22,833 bases of DNA from Deinococcus marmoris (GCF_001949125.1 NZ_MSTI01000003.1:1-22833); one strand, 5' to 3'. Shown: positions 1 through 8,267, counted from the stretch's first letter. Notes: generated by a model not told the origin, from the letters alone. A program made the numbers and translations.

Positions 1-318
1 GCACGAGTAGGGAAACGCCGCTGGCGAATCGAAGCCTTTTTCAAAACGGTTAAGGGCCGCTTCGGACTTGAACGCTTTGCCCAGCACAGCAAGCAGGGTG
101 TCCTGCGCTGGTGGTGCCTCTCCGGCTTGGCCTTCCTGCTCTGTCATCTCCAGGACCTTGACCTCCCTCTTCGCCTGCCGGGCATATGGCCGGACTGGGG
201 CGACCTGGCGAGAACCGTGAGGTTCTCGTTCGTCCCCGACGTGCATCGTCGTGCGCTTCAATTGGAGCTAGACGCGCTTGATGCCTTCCAGCACGCATCC
301 CCTGCTCTCATTCTCTAA
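1..318 (+). CDS. IS4-type DDE transposase, C-terminal part (cut by window edge)
   Basis: The frame is open from base 1 and ends in TAA at 316-318, giving about 105 residues. Near its start it reads RRWRIEAFFKTVKGRFGLER, which fits the R-(3)-E-(6)-K part of the C-terminal signature of IS4-family transposases; the E is the third acidic residue of the DDE catalytic triad. The tyrosine that usually precedes this signature is not present. The remaining 70 residues are a hydrophobic then acidic tail without a further motif. The catalytic D residues and N-terminus lie outside the window, so it cannot be said whether the element is complete. Codon use is GC-rich like the chromosome, in contrast to the gene that follows 8 bases downstream. 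The assignment to IS4 rather than a related DDE family rests on this one motif. Confidence 0.75.
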   Translation, partial: ARVGKRRWRIEAFFKTVKGRFGLERFAQHSKQGVLRWWCLSGLAFLLCHLQDLDLPLRLPGIWPDWGDLARTVRFSFVPDVHRRALQLELDALDAFQHASPALIL

Positions 319-334
319 ACTGCAAGATGTCAGT
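1..334 (+). mobile_element. Right end of an IS4-type insertion sequence
   Basis: This covers the transposase tail plus the short stretch after its stop. The right boundary is an estimate. Bases 319-334 (ACTGCAAGATGTCAGT) follow the stop codon directly and are a plausible terminal inverted repeat, and base composition turns AT-rich from about 345-360. The left end is outside the window, so the inverted repeat and target duplication cannot be verified. Confidence 0.5.
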
Positions 335-2075
335 CAAGGCTGCGTGGAAGGATGCACGCAAAATATTAAAAGAAATTCCAGTAACGGACATATTTGAATA
401 CCATGACGTATCGAGCAATCTAACAGAAATATCCGCCTCAATCAGTTTTAGAATCGGAGCAGGCGATTACGAGTCTCTTAGAAACGATGAATTTAGGGCA
501 GAGAAGAAGGATGGTGTTACTAGGCGTATAGTCATTCTGTTCCCAGAAGACTCAATAATATTTAGTGCCATTAATAAATATGCTGAAGATTTTATACTTT
601 CAATCGCACCAACAAAGAAGTCATACTATGTCAGAGGTAATACGCCTAAAACGATCAACGATCTTCCTGGTGATCCATATATGCACTGGAGTAAGCTGTG
701 GGCGCTTTATCAAGAGGAAATACAAGGTTTTAGTGGTAAAAGAAAATATACTGTAGCAACAGATGTAGCAAGCTATTACGATACCATAAATTTATCTGTT
801 CTGAAAGAAAGACTGCAAAGTAAAACTAAAATACAAAGTTCAATCGTAGAACTAATATTTGATATGCTGGAGAGGTTTTTATGGAAACCTGAATACGGCA
901 AGTCGATATCGCAAGGTTTACCACAAGTTAATCTACCTGCTATACGATTACTTGCCAATTTTATGCTTTTTGATATTGATGATTACCTATTAGGCAAAAC
1001 AGATGGAGATTTTGTTAGGTGGATGGATGACATAGATTTTGCTTCAAATAACAAAGCTGAAGCCAGAAAAATACTAAAGGATTTAGAAATACTCTTAAAC
1101 TCAATGGGTCTGAGGCTGAACACGGGGAAAACTAAAATTTTATCGCCCGAAGAAGCGATGGAAAGTTTTTGTATAAACGAAAATCGCAAGGCGAATGAAA
1201 TGAAAAATCATATAGACAGCTATAAAATATATGGTAATTTTATCAAGAACACAATCTTAGCTAGACTCAGCAGAGAGTTAGACGAATTGCTATTTGGAGA
1301 TAAGTGTGGCGCTTGGAATAAAGTAGTTGCACGTTATATAAATTTCTTTGCAAAAATTGGTGTAGGTCATAGTGATTTGTTGAAGGTTGAGCTGCTATTA
1401 CTTGAACCTTCACTAAGATCAACTATATTTAGATATTATCTGAAACTTGGCTTCTCAAACAGGAGAATGAGGAATGTATTTACATACATACTAAGTGATG
1501 CGTGCTTAGATGATGCTTCATTTTCAGAAGCAGTTGATCTAATAGTGAGATGGGAGATAAAGAAAAGAAATAAGTACGTAAACAAGCTTATAAGATACTT
1601 CAACACTCTCCCATATAGGACAGACGCGGATCTCCATCGACTTTCAAACGGCTTAAAATTCATGATGAAGTATGCTACATCAGAGGAAATCTCCTTGTAT
1701 ATCGATGCTTTCTCAAACTTATGGCCTGAATCTGAATGGCTAGCCCGCCAAGTCGCAGCGTGCTATCCAATTTTAGAAAGCTCAACACAGAGAAAAATTC
1801 GATATGTGATTGCAAATTCAGGAAGAAAAGAGGGGATGCGGATTATTCATACTTTAGATCGAATGAAAGATTCCACAGGGGTAAGTGATTTGGATAAACC
1901 GATACTTAAAGAGCAGAAGATTTCTCTCGTAAAGGTATCTCTTATTATTACTTATCTTTCAGGGAGTCTAAGTTCAGCTAACAAAAAGAGGCTAATTGAA
2001 GACTACAAGATAAAAGAATATGGCGACTTTTACATAAAGCATGCCCTAAAAGCACATATATCGCCATATATTTAA
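327..2075 (+). CDS. Reverse transcriptase of the defence (DRT/unknown-group/Abi-like) type
   Basis: The product is 582 residues. Reverse transcriptase motifs are visible in order: motif A ATDVASYYDTI (D146), a variant motif B SQGLPQVNLPAIRLLAN (195-211; the usual G after LPQ is V and the usual S is A), motif C RWMDD (231-235, both Asp present) and motif D GLRLNTGKT (261-269). A basic fingers segment lies at about 60-70. Residues 290-582 form a C-terminal extension that looks largely helical and matches no maturase, integrase or nuclease domain I recognise. There are no group II intron domain X/HNH features and no retron msr/msd sequence. Standalone RTs with such extensions belong to the unknown-group/DRT and Abi families, many of which block phage. 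The gene is strongly AT-rich and uses many ATA, AGA and TTA codons, unlike all neighbours, so it was acquired. The start at 327 lacks a clear Shine-Dalgarno and may lie within IS DNA; the native N-terminus could differ by a few residues. The subgroup is not assigned. Confidence 0.85.
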   Translation: MSVKAAWKDARKILKEIPVTDIFEYHDVSSNLTEISASISFRIGAGDYESLRNDEFRAEKKDGVTRRIVILFPEDSIIFSAINKYAEDFILSIAPTKKSYYVRGNTPKTINDLPGDPYMHWSKLWALYQEEIQGFSGKRKYTVATDVASYYDTINLSVLKERLQSKTKIQSSIVELIFDMLERFLWKPEYGKSISQGLPQVNLPAIRLLANFMLFDIDDYLLGKTDGDFVRWMDDIDFASNNKAEARKILKDLEILLNSMGLRLNTGKTKILSPEEAMESFCINENRKANEMKNHIDSYKIYGNFIKNTILARLSRELDELLFGDKCGAWNKVVARYINFFAKIGVGHSDLLKVELLLLEPSLRSTIFRYYLKLGFSNRRMRNVFTYILSDACLDDASFSEAVDLIVRWEIKKRNKYVNKLIRYFNTLPYRTDADLHRLSNGLKFMMKYATSEEISLYIDAFSNLWPESEWLARQVAACYPILESSTQRKIRYVIANSGRKEGMRIIHTLDRMKDSTGVSDLDKPILKEQKISLVKVSLIITYLSGSLSSANKKRLIEDYKIKEYGDFYIKHALKAHISPYI

Positions 2076-2082
2076 TCCTAAT

Positions 2083-5000
2083 TCACCCACATTTGCTATA
2101 CCCGCACGCCTGGCACTTCAAGCAACCCTCTTCCCGAATCACGGCCCGTTCCTCGCAGACGGGGCAGCGTTCGCGGGTCATGGCGTCCATACTCTCCACG
2201 CTGACGCCGCTGCCTCCGGCCAGGGGTGGCAGACCCGCCGCTTCCTGCACGGCAATTTGCCCGGCGGCCATGTCCTTCTGAAAGGTTTCCAGCGCCACGG
2301 CGATCAGGTCCGCCTTGCTGCCCACCAACCGCCCGTTGTAACTGCCGTACAGCCCGCCGTTGATGCCGCGCAGGGTCTTGATCAGCGCCTGGGCCGGAAC
2401 GCCGTGCTGCAACGCAATGGACACCACGCGCCCCAGCGCCTCGCTGTCGGCGTTGGCCTCGTCGCCCGCGCGCCCGCTGATGACCATGACCTCCACCGGC
2501 TTGCCGTTCAGGTGGTTGACCGTGACCAGAAACGAACGCCGATGCCCGCTGGTGGGATCGGTCAGCTTGACCATGTCGGTGATGCCGGAGAGGCGGGCGG
2601 GCCGCTCGTATTGCGGCTTCGCCGCTGATGGTTGATGGTTGATAGTAGACGGAGCGGCGGTTTTGGTCTGTTGTCCATCAACCTTCACCCTTGCACCATC
2701 AACATCTTCCCCCATGACTTCGGCGGCGGCCTGCGCGGGGGCGTCCTCGGCCTTCTTTTCCTTGCTGGTACTCAGCACCTGAAACTGGCGCGAGCCGTCG
2801 CGGTAGACCGTGATGCCTTTGCAGCCCGTCCTATATGCCTCGCTGTAGGCGTCCTGTACGTCTTGCACGGTGGCGTTGTTGGGCAGATTGATGGTCTTGG
2901 ACAGGCTGTTGCCCGCAAAGCCGTCGGCGTCAAAGGCCCGCTGCACGGTGCCCTGCATCCGCACATGATCCTGCGGCGCAATGTCGTGGGCGCACACGAA
3001 GACCTGCTGGAGCGCGTCGGGGATAAAGGGCAGGCCCACCACGCTGCCGTGGTTCTCGCTGACGGCCTCGGTCACCTTGTCCCAGTCCCAGCCACCATCC
3101 CCGTGTTCATTCAAAACAGCGACGCCATCGGGGGCGGGGTAGGTTTCCAGCAGCTCCACGAAGAGGGGGGCCAGCAGCGCCCGGTACTCGCTGCCGATCT
3201 TGCGCCAGATAAAGGGCGAGAACACGGGTTCAATGCCGCTGGACACGCCCATCAGCATGGAAGTGGTGCCGGTTGGTGCGACGGTCAGCACGGCCACGTT
3301 GCGTCGGGGCGCGTGCGGCATCTTGTCCGCGTTGCGGGTGTAGACCGGGTAGACGCCGCGCTCGGCTCCCAGGCGTTCGCTCTCGGCAATGGCCTCCTCG
3401 CGCAGCGCCGACATGATTTCCATGATCGTCTCGCGGCCCGCCTCGTTGTCGTAGCGCAGCCCCAGCTTGATCAGGGCGTCGGCCAGACCCATCACGCCCA
3501 GGCCCAGGCGGCGCAGGTCCTGACTGGCCACCCGGTTGTCCTCCAGCGCAAAGACGTTCACATCCAGTACGTCATCCAGGAAGCGCACGCAGGTACGGAC
3601 ATCGGCGCGGAAAGTGGCGTAGTCGAAGCTGCTGTTGTGAACATAGGCGGCGAGGTTGATCGCCCCCAGATCGCAGGGTTCCCCGATGGTGAGGGGGATC
3701 TCGCCACAATTATGAGCCAGAATACAATTTGCATCGAAGGCATGGACGCTTTCCACGGTCACGTCATAGACAGCTTCCTCGCCATCGGCCTGGATGCTCA
3801 CGATCTCATCGCTGAAACGTTCGCGGTTCAACTCACGGGCGTATCCGACCAACTTCTCCTCCAGCAAGGCGGCCTTGCGGCTGTCGCGGAAGCTGATCTG
3901 CTTGGCAAATATCTGAAGATTGCTGCCGCTGATGACCAGTTCATGCTGCGCCTTGACGGCGAATTCAGCCGCACCCCCGTGGCCATCTGGCAGCAGGCGC
4001 ATTCCCACAGGGCGGCGCTCAGCATAGAGGCTGCCCATGATTCCCAGGCGCGAAAGCATGCGCTGGGCGCGTTTCAGGAGGCCAAGATCAGACTGCGCGA
4101 GGCGCACACTCACGCCCTTACTGTGGTTGCCCTGCACGCTGCCGTCAGCGTCGAACAACCCTTGCAGCACGCCACGGTAGAATTCGTAGCCACCCTGCTC
4201 AATTTGCGCTGTCAGGGTCTTGCGCCCGTAAATGACGCCGTATCTGGCGGCCAGTTCGGCCAGGGCCTCACTGTTCAGACGGATGCGTCCGCGTTCGGCA
4301 TCGTCGGTGCGCCATAACTTCTTCACTGCGCCCAGCCTTGCCAGTTGCCCCTGCGCGGCATCGGCCAAGGCGTGGCGCTCCTCGCCCCAGAATCCCAGGG
4401 CAGCCATCGGACGGGCCTTATCGGTCACGAACGTCCCGTCTCCGATCAGACTCCCCAGCAGCCAGCCCTCGGTGCGGTTGCCTGCGCCCGCCCAGGGCCT
4501 TACTTCCCGGTGATCGTTGAGCATGATGCGGTCTCCTGCGGCCAGCGTCTCCGTTTCTGCCCACTGGGTCTGCTGCACGTCGCGCGTCTGCTTCACAACT
4601 TTCAGAAGTTGATGGTTGCCCGTCAGACGCAGCTCGTAGCCCCGGCGTGTGGTGACCTTCAGCACGGGTTTCACGCCCGTGAGCCAGAACCCGCCCTGTG
4701 CATTGAAGGTCTGTCCGTTCACGGTGGCGCAGAAATCCTTGCCGATCAGGTCTTGCACCTGCCGCGCTCCCATCGCTGTGCTGACCCAGGTATCTGACGT
4801 CACACATGGATTGGTGCTGCGAATCTCGTAGCGCTCGCCCAGGTTCTTGAGGGCACTGAATTCGTTCACGCGGTCATTGAAGATCAGGCCGGGTTCGCCG
4901 GTACTCCAGGCGTGCTGCGCGATCTGGTCCCACAGCCACGCGGCGGGAATGCCGCTCTGGGCACCCGCGCCCTTTTTAGAACCCAGCCCTTTGCCGACTG

Positions 5001-6216
5001 AGTAAAGAGGCACGCCGCGCGCTCCGTCTGCATCGCGGTCTGGCAATTCGGGGAACTGGCCGTCGAACGTACCCTCCTGCGGCGCAAGGTAATACTTGCC
5101 CGGCACTTCCTGCGCGGTCATGGGCCACACGCCGCCCGCCTGCAACGTGTCCCAGAACTTCTCCGTGATCAGGATGGAGATGTTGAAGGTGCTGATATCC
5201 CCCTCGGATGCCTCGCGGTCCAGATCCTTGGCGGTCAGGAAATCCAGCACGTCCGCGTGCGCGATGGAGATGGTCGCCATGCCAGCACCGCGCCGCGTCC
5301 CGCCCTGGCGCACCACCCGCAACACGGGCGCGTACACGAAGCGCAGCGTGTTGATCGGCCCCGCATCCTCCGCACCCCGGTTGGCCCACTCCAGAAAGTT
5401 GTCGAAGATCTCCATCAGGAACGACACCGGGCCGCTGCTGGTGCCCCCCGAACCCTTGATCGGCGCACCCTCAGCGCGCATCTCGGAGAGGTCCAGGCGG
5501 GGTTCCAGATTCAGCTTGGCGTCCTCGGCCACCTTGCGGGCCGCGTCCACGATGCCGCCCATGTCGTCCGGGACGCTCTGCACGCCCTCGGGCAACGCGC
5601 GCACGATCTGCACGCCGTTGGCGCGGGCCAGCGCCACCAGTTCCGGCGCAATCGCCTGACCGTAGACCACGCGCGTCCAGTTGCGAACCGCCACCGGCTG
5701 CTTGTCGCCGTCCGGCTGGGTGGGCGGGCGCATCAGGCCCAGGGTGAAGTCAGTCACGTCGGGGTGGCTGGCGGCCATGTAGACCCAGCCGCGCACGCCC
5801 GCATCGGGACGGCTGCCCTCGGCGCGGGGGCGGTAGACGTCCAGATTCACGCCGTTGCCGCCGCCCACCTTGGTCACTAGCGCCAGTTTCTTGGCCACTT
5901 CCATCACGCCCTCAAAGGAGGCGGGTTCGTGTTCCGTCGCGCCCTGCACGAAGCAGTTTAGGACGTTGCCGTGCTGCGTTCCCGCCCCTGCCAGCACACG
6001 TCCGCCGGGGCAGAATTTCTTGCCCGCCATCAGGTCGTAATACTTCTGCGCCCAGGCCAGCCGCGCCTCTGGGGCCTCCGCACCCGCCACCCAGTTCGCG
6101 ATCCGCCGGAACATGCCGCCGATATCGCCGTCGCTGAGCTGCAAATACTGCCGTTTGGCGATGTGCTGGGCGTTGTCGTCGAAGGTGGTCAGCGGCTGGG
6201 CATCGAGGATGGTCAT
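2083..6216 (-). CDS. nrdJ: Adenosylcobalamin-dependent (class II) ribonucleoside-diphosphate reductase with intein
   Basis: The precursor is 1377 residues; without the intein (471-836) the host enzyme is 1011, normal for large NrdJ proteins. It makes deoxyribonucleotides using a B12-derived radical, without oxygen or a separate small subunit. Visible landmarks are GGRVLAGAGTQHGNVLNCF (71-89), the split active-site motif NP/CGE (469-470 and 837-839), APTGTTSMLMGVSSGIEPVF in the barrel, and YRTGCKGITVYRDGSR. After these come a low-complexity linker, a TSCPD-type domain (VMVISGRAGDEANADSEALG) and a C-terminal zinc-ribbon-like CPVC...CLKCQACGYSKC. The ATG at 6214-6216 has AAGGAG at 6224-6229, seven bases away, which fixes the start. 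A promoter with palindromes lies 130-160 bp upstream. It ends 7 bp from the tail of the reverse transcriptase gene, facing it. Confidence 0.95.
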   Translation of the reverse strand: MTILDAQPLTTFDDNAQHIAKRQYLQLSDGDIGGMFRRIANWVAGAEAPEARLAWAQKYYDLMAGKKFCPGGRVLAGAGTQHGNVLNCFVQGATEHEPASFEGVMEVAKKLALVTKVGGGNGVNLDVYRPRAEGSRPDAGVRGWVYMAASHPDVTDFTLGLMRPPTQPDGDKQPVAVRNWTRVVYGQAIAPELVALARANGVQIVRALPEGVQSVPDDMGGIVDAARKVAEDAKLNLEPRLDLSEMRAEGAPIKGSGGTSSGPVSFLMEIFDNFLEWANRGAEDAGPINTLRFVYAPVLRVVRQGGTRRGAGMATISIAHADVLDFLTAKDLDREASEGDISTFNISILITEKFWDTLQAGGVWPMTAQEVPGKYYLAPQEGTFDGQFPELPDRDADGARGVPLYSVGKGLGSKKGAGAQSGIPAAWLWDQIAQHAWSTGEPGLIFNDRVNEFSALKNLGERYEIRSTNPCVTSDTWVSTAMGARQVQDLIGKDFCATVNGQTFNAQGGFWLTGVKPVLKVTTRRGYELRLTGNHQLLKVVKQTRDVQQTQWAETETLAAGDRIMLNDHREVRPWAGAGNRTEGWLLGSLIGDGTFVTDKARPMAALGFWGEERHALADAAQGQLARLGAVKKLWRTDDAERGRIRLNSEALAELAARYGVIYGRKTLTAQIEQGGYEFYRGVLQGLFDADGSVQGNHSKGVSVRLAQSDLGLLKRAQRMLSRLGIMGSLYAERRPVGMRLLPDGHGGAAEFAVKAQHELVISGSNLQIFAKQISFRDSRKAALLEEKLVGYARELNRERFSDEIVSIQADGEEAVYDVTVESVHAFDANCILAHNCGEIPLTIGEPCDLGAINLAAYVHNSSFDYATFRADVRTCVRFLDDVLDVNVFALEDNRVASQDLRRLGLGVMGLADALIKLGLRYDNEAGRETIMEIMSALREEAIAESERLGAERGVYPVYTRNADKMPHAPRRNVAVLTVAPTGTTSMLMGVSSGIEPVFSPFIWRKIGSEYRALLAPLFVELLETYPAPDGVAVLNEHGDGGWDWDKVTEAVSENHGSVVGLPFIPDALQQVFVCAHDIAPQDHVRMQGTVQRAFDADGFAGNSLSKTINLPNNATVQDVQDAYSEAYRTGCKGITVYRDGSRQFQVLSTSKEKKAEDAPAQAAAEVMGEDVDGARVKVDGQQTKTAAPSTINHQPSAAKPQYERPARLSGITDMVKLTDPTSGHRRSFLVTVNHLNGKPVEVMVISGRAGDEANADSEALGRVVSIALQHGVPAQALIKTLRGINGGLYGSYNGRLVGSKADLIAVALETFQKDMAAGQIAVQEAAGLPPLAGGSGVSVESMDAMTRERCPVCEERAVIREEGCLKCQACGYSKCG
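2626..2706 (-). repeat. TTGATGG/CCATCAA repeat cluster inside the NrdJ linker
   Basis: GATGGTTGATGGTTGATAG (2627-2645) is followed by CCATCAACC (2675-2683) and ACCATCAAC (2695-2703) in the opposite sense, giving an imperfect inverted repeat. It encodes about residues 1171-1197, the low-complexity linker before the TSCPD domain. It resembles a small dispersed repeat that inserted in frame; that origin is inference. Confidence 0.45.
3709..4806 (-). other. NrdJ intein (366 residues) with LAGLIDADG homing endonuclease
   Basis: This is an in-frame insertion in nrdJ, residues 471-836 of the precursor. It starts with Cys (CVTSDTWVST, block A), has a block B TxxH (TGNH, 532-535), and ends with VYDVTVES...CILAHN (blocks F and G), with His-Asn at the C-terminal junction. 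Two dodecapeptide motifs, LLGSLIGDG (586-594, D593) and LQGLFDADG (684-692, D691), keep their acidic residues, so the homing endonuclease may be active. Removing it restores STNPCGEIPL, the class II active-site motif. The +1 nucleophile is therefore Cys837, which is also the catalytic Cys of the reductase. Confidence 0.93.
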
Positions 6217-6344
6217 GGTGGAACTCCTTGGAATGGGGACGGGTGAGAAAGAAACGGCAGCAGACGCCCTCCCCTCCCCGTGGGGCGGCGAGTTTGTGGG
6301 GAGCTAAGGACTCAGGTGAGTACGCGGTGTCCGGCTAGGCCCTG

Positions 6345-6373
6345 ACTGTACCACTGCCCTCTGGCGCGTACAA
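6345..6373 (-). promoter_or_regulatory. Putative nrdJ promoter
   Basis: On the minus strand there is a -35 box TTGTAC (6368-6373), a 17-base spacer and a -10 box TACAGT (6345-6350). It lies about 130 bases upstream of the nrdJ ATG. The -35 box is inside a palindrome, which suggests repression by a dimeric protein bound there. Confidence 0.5.
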
Positions 6374-6405
6374 GGGCTTGTACCTGTCTGCCGAATGTTG
6401 TACAA
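6368..6405. promoter_or_regulatory. Pair of palindromes at the nrdJ promoter (possible operator)
   Basis: GTACAAG-GG-CTTGTAC (6368-6383) is a palindrome with perfect 7-base arms. TTGTACAA (6398-6405) is a second palindrome sharing the TTGTAC core, and the TTGTAC words at 6378 and 6398 are exactly 20 bases apart. The first overlaps the -35 box. In many bacteria nrd genes are repressed by NrdR at paired 16-bp palindromes, so NrdR is a candidate. The centre spacing here (26 bp) differs from the roughly 31 bp typical of NrdR pairs, so the regulator is not settled. Confidence 0.45.
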
Positions 6406-6521
6406 GATGCGGCGTTTCTCATCTTTTGCAGGGTCAGGTAAAACAGCCGTGACAGACGCCGAAACGGCACCTTATCCACGTTGCCGCCGTTCAGCAGACC
6501 CAGAGAGAAGTCCAGACTGCC

Positions 6522-7490
6522 TCAGCTCTGTTCCTCCGCCTTGGCGTCCCGTTCCATCAGGCCGGCGATCCCGACATCCAGAGTCCACGAACCCGAAGCC
6601 ACCCGCGCCACCGCCCGCACGATGGGCAGATCGTGGCCGTGCGCCGTGGCCCAGGCGTCCAGCAGGCCCGCCGTCCGCAGCCCTTCTACCACCTGTCCAC
6701 CTTGCGATGGACTGTGGCCGCGCGCCATCGCCTCTCCCGCCGCGCGGTTGCGACTGAGGGGGCTGGTGGCGGTGGCGAACAGATCGCCCAGCCCGCTCAG
6801 GCCGTACACGGTGTCCTCCTGCGCGCCCAGGGCCAGCAGATAGCGGCGCATCTCGCGCAGGCCACGGGTGATCAGGGCGGCCCTGGCGTTGTCCCCCAGT
6901 TCCAGGCCGTCCACCAGACCGGCGGCCAGGGCCATCACGTTTTTCAGGACGCCGCCCAGTTCCACGCCCACCTCGTCGCTGCTGGTGTACACGCGCAGGG
7001 CCGGGGACACCAGCGCCGATTGCACCGCCAGCGCCAGTTCAGCGTCCGCGCTGGCCACCACCGTGGCGGCAGGCAACCCACGCCCGATTTCCGAGGCGAG
7101 GTTAGGACCGCTCAGAACGGCAACGCGCGCAAAACCCATCTGGCGGGCCAGAACGGTCAATTGCCCACCGTCCGGGGCCAGCCCCTTGGCACACAGCACC
7201 ACGCCGAGTCCACGCGGAAGATGCTCCAGCAACGGCGGCACGCCCACGCTGGGAACGACAATCAGGGCGAAGTCGGCCCCGCCCACAGCCTCTTCCAGGT
7301 CAGAGGTGAGGTGGATCGTGTCCGGCAACGTCACACCCGGCAGATAGTCGGCGTTCACGCGCATCTGTTCCAGCTCGGCCACCAGCTCTGGCCGCCGCGC
7401 CCACAGGGTGACGTCTCTGCCATTCCGCGCCGCGCCCACCGCCAGCGCCGTTCCCCAGCCGCCCGCGCCCAGCACGCGAAGGGCGCTCAT
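6522..7490 (-). CDS. gpsA: NAD(P)H-dependent glycerol-3-phosphate dehydrogenase
   Basis: The 322-residue product is of normal GpsA length. It reduces dihydroxyacetone phosphate to sn-glycerol 3-phosphate in the cytoplasm, the backbone of membrane phospholipids. It begins with the dinucleotide-binding motif [12 protein letters not shown] (6-17, GAGGWG). It also has CAKGL (100-104), [16 protein letters not shown] (127-142), the catalytic-lysine segment [13 protein letters not shown] (179-191, K183) and [20 protein letters not shown] in the C-terminal helical domain. The ATG at 7488-7490 overlaps the stop of the methyltransferase gene by four bases (ATGA), so it is translated by coupling as the second gene of an operon. 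The family assignment is secure. Confidence 0.96.
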   Translation of the reverse strand: MSALRVLGAGGWGTALAVGAARNGRDVTLWARRPELVAELEQMRVNADYLPGVTLPDTIHLTSDLEEAVGGADFALIVVPSVGVPPLLEHLPRGLGVVLCAKGLAPDGGQLTVLARQMGFARVAVLSGPNLASEIGRGLPAATVVASADAELALAVQSALVSPALRVYTSSDEVGVELGGVLKNVMALAAGLVDGLELGDNARAALITRGLREMRRYLLALGAQEDTVYGLSGLGDLFATATSPLSRNRAAGEAMARGHSPSQGGQVVEGLRTAGLLDAWATAHGHDLPIVRAVARVASGSWTLDVGIAGLMERDAKAEEQS

Positions 7491-8254
7491 TCCTCAGCCC
7501 CCGCCCAGGCGAAGACCCACACGCGCGGCACGTCGGGCATGGGCGGGGCGTAATCGGGGTATTCCACGATTTCCCAGCGGGCAAATCCTGCGGCCTGCAA
7601 TGGCCCTTCCAGATCGGCGGGGTCATAGCCACGCTCGCGGTGGGTCTCCACAAACTCGCGCAACTCGCCGCCTTCCTCGATGCGGCAGAACGCCTGCACC
7701 ACGCCCAGATCGGCCCCGGCGTCGTGGTGGTGGGACCAGTGGTAATGCACCTCGCCGCCGCCGGGCAGCGGGGCCAGCCCCTCGATGGCGTCGCCCTCCC
7801 ACAACTCGCGCACGCCCAGACGGGTGTTCACGTCGAAGGCCAGCAGACCGCCCGGCTTCAGGTGCGCCTGCGCCCGCGTCAGGGCCGCCGTCAGGTCTTC
7901 AGCGGTCAGCAGGTTGTTCAGGCTGTCGAAGACGCAGGTGATCAGCTCAAAGCGCCCTGGCAGGGCAAAGGTCCGCAGATCACCCGCCACGAACTCTATC
8001 TCCGGCTGCCGCGCTCGTGCCTCGCGCAGCATGTCCTCGCTGCCGTCCAGACCGGTGACGCGCAGGCCCGCCGCTGTCAGCTCGCGCGTGAAGCCCCCGG
8101 TGCCGCAGGCGAGGTCCAGGGCAGAGGCGTCTGCCAGTTCCAGCCCCCCGTCGCGGGCGTAGGTCAGGACGAAGTCGGCCCAGTGGTCGTACTCCACGTC
8201 TGCCATGATCGCGTCGTACACGGCGGCGAGGGCGGTAAACGGTGGGCGCTGCAT
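7487..8254 (-). CDS. Class I SAM-dependent methyltransferase
   Basis: The 255-residue product has the SAM-binding motif [13 protein letters not shown] (45-56), then the acidic strand end [11 protein letters not shown], the motif DLRTF, a motif IV-like CVFDSLNN and [12 protein letters not shown]. This is a complete Rossmann methyltransferase fold of the kind annotated as methyltransferase domain 25/11. The substrate cannot be told from sequence; the C-terminal half (ELWEGDAI...HYHWSHHHD) carries the specificity part. It is the first gene of an operon with gpsA, overlapping it by four bases. No Shine-Dalgarno precedes the ATG at 8252-8254. Instead TATAAT lies 7 bases upstream, so the message is probably leaderless. 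Confidence 0.88.
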   Translation of the reverse strand: MQRPPFTALAAVYDAIMADVEYDHWADFVLTYARDGGLELADASALDLACGTGGFTRELTAAGLRVTGLDGSEDMLREARARQPEIEFVAGDLRTFALPGRFELITCVFDSLNNLLTAEDLTAALTRAQAHLKPGGLLAFDVNTRLGVRELWEGDAIEGLAPLPGGGEVHYHWSHHHDAGADLGVVQAFCRIEEGGELREFVETHRERGYDPADLEGPLQAAGFARWEIVEYPDYAPPMPDVPRVWVFAWAGAEE

Positions 8255-8261
8255 GGCGGGA

Positions 8262-8267
8262 ATTATA
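8262..8267 (-). promoter_or_regulatory. -10 box for a leaderless methyltransferase-gpsA mRNA
   Basis: A perfect TATAAT on the minus strand ends 7 bases before the ATG. Transcription starting the usual distance from this box would begin at or next to the start codon, and no ribosome binding site is present. No good -35 box is seen. Leaderless mRNAs with such a -10 box are common in Deinococcus. Confidence 0.6.

Larger units (their letters stand above)
6217..6521. other. Intergenic region between gpsA and nrdJ
   Basis: This is a 305-base gap. It holds the putative nrdJ promoter and palindromes (6345-6405) and the nrdJ Shine-Dalgarno (6224-6229). No convincing intrinsic terminator for gpsA and no small gene are seen in the rest. 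Confidence 0.6.

Noticed and set aside
327..2075. Retron, group II intron or diversity-generating element
   Set aside because: No msr/msd-type inverted repeats, no intron domain V/VI-like hairpin, no template/variable repeat pair nearby, and no maturase or endonuclease domain in the protein.
2632..4317. 561-codon open frame on the plus strand opposite nrdJ
   Set aside because: It is antisense to the NrdJ gene and intein, with His/Gln/Ala-rich composition typical of the complement of a GC-rich gene. No ribosome site or known motif.
6368..6405. DdrO radiation/desiccation response motif at the nrdJ promoter
   Set aside because: The palindromes have TTGTAC cores and do not match the TTATG...CATAA pattern of that motif.
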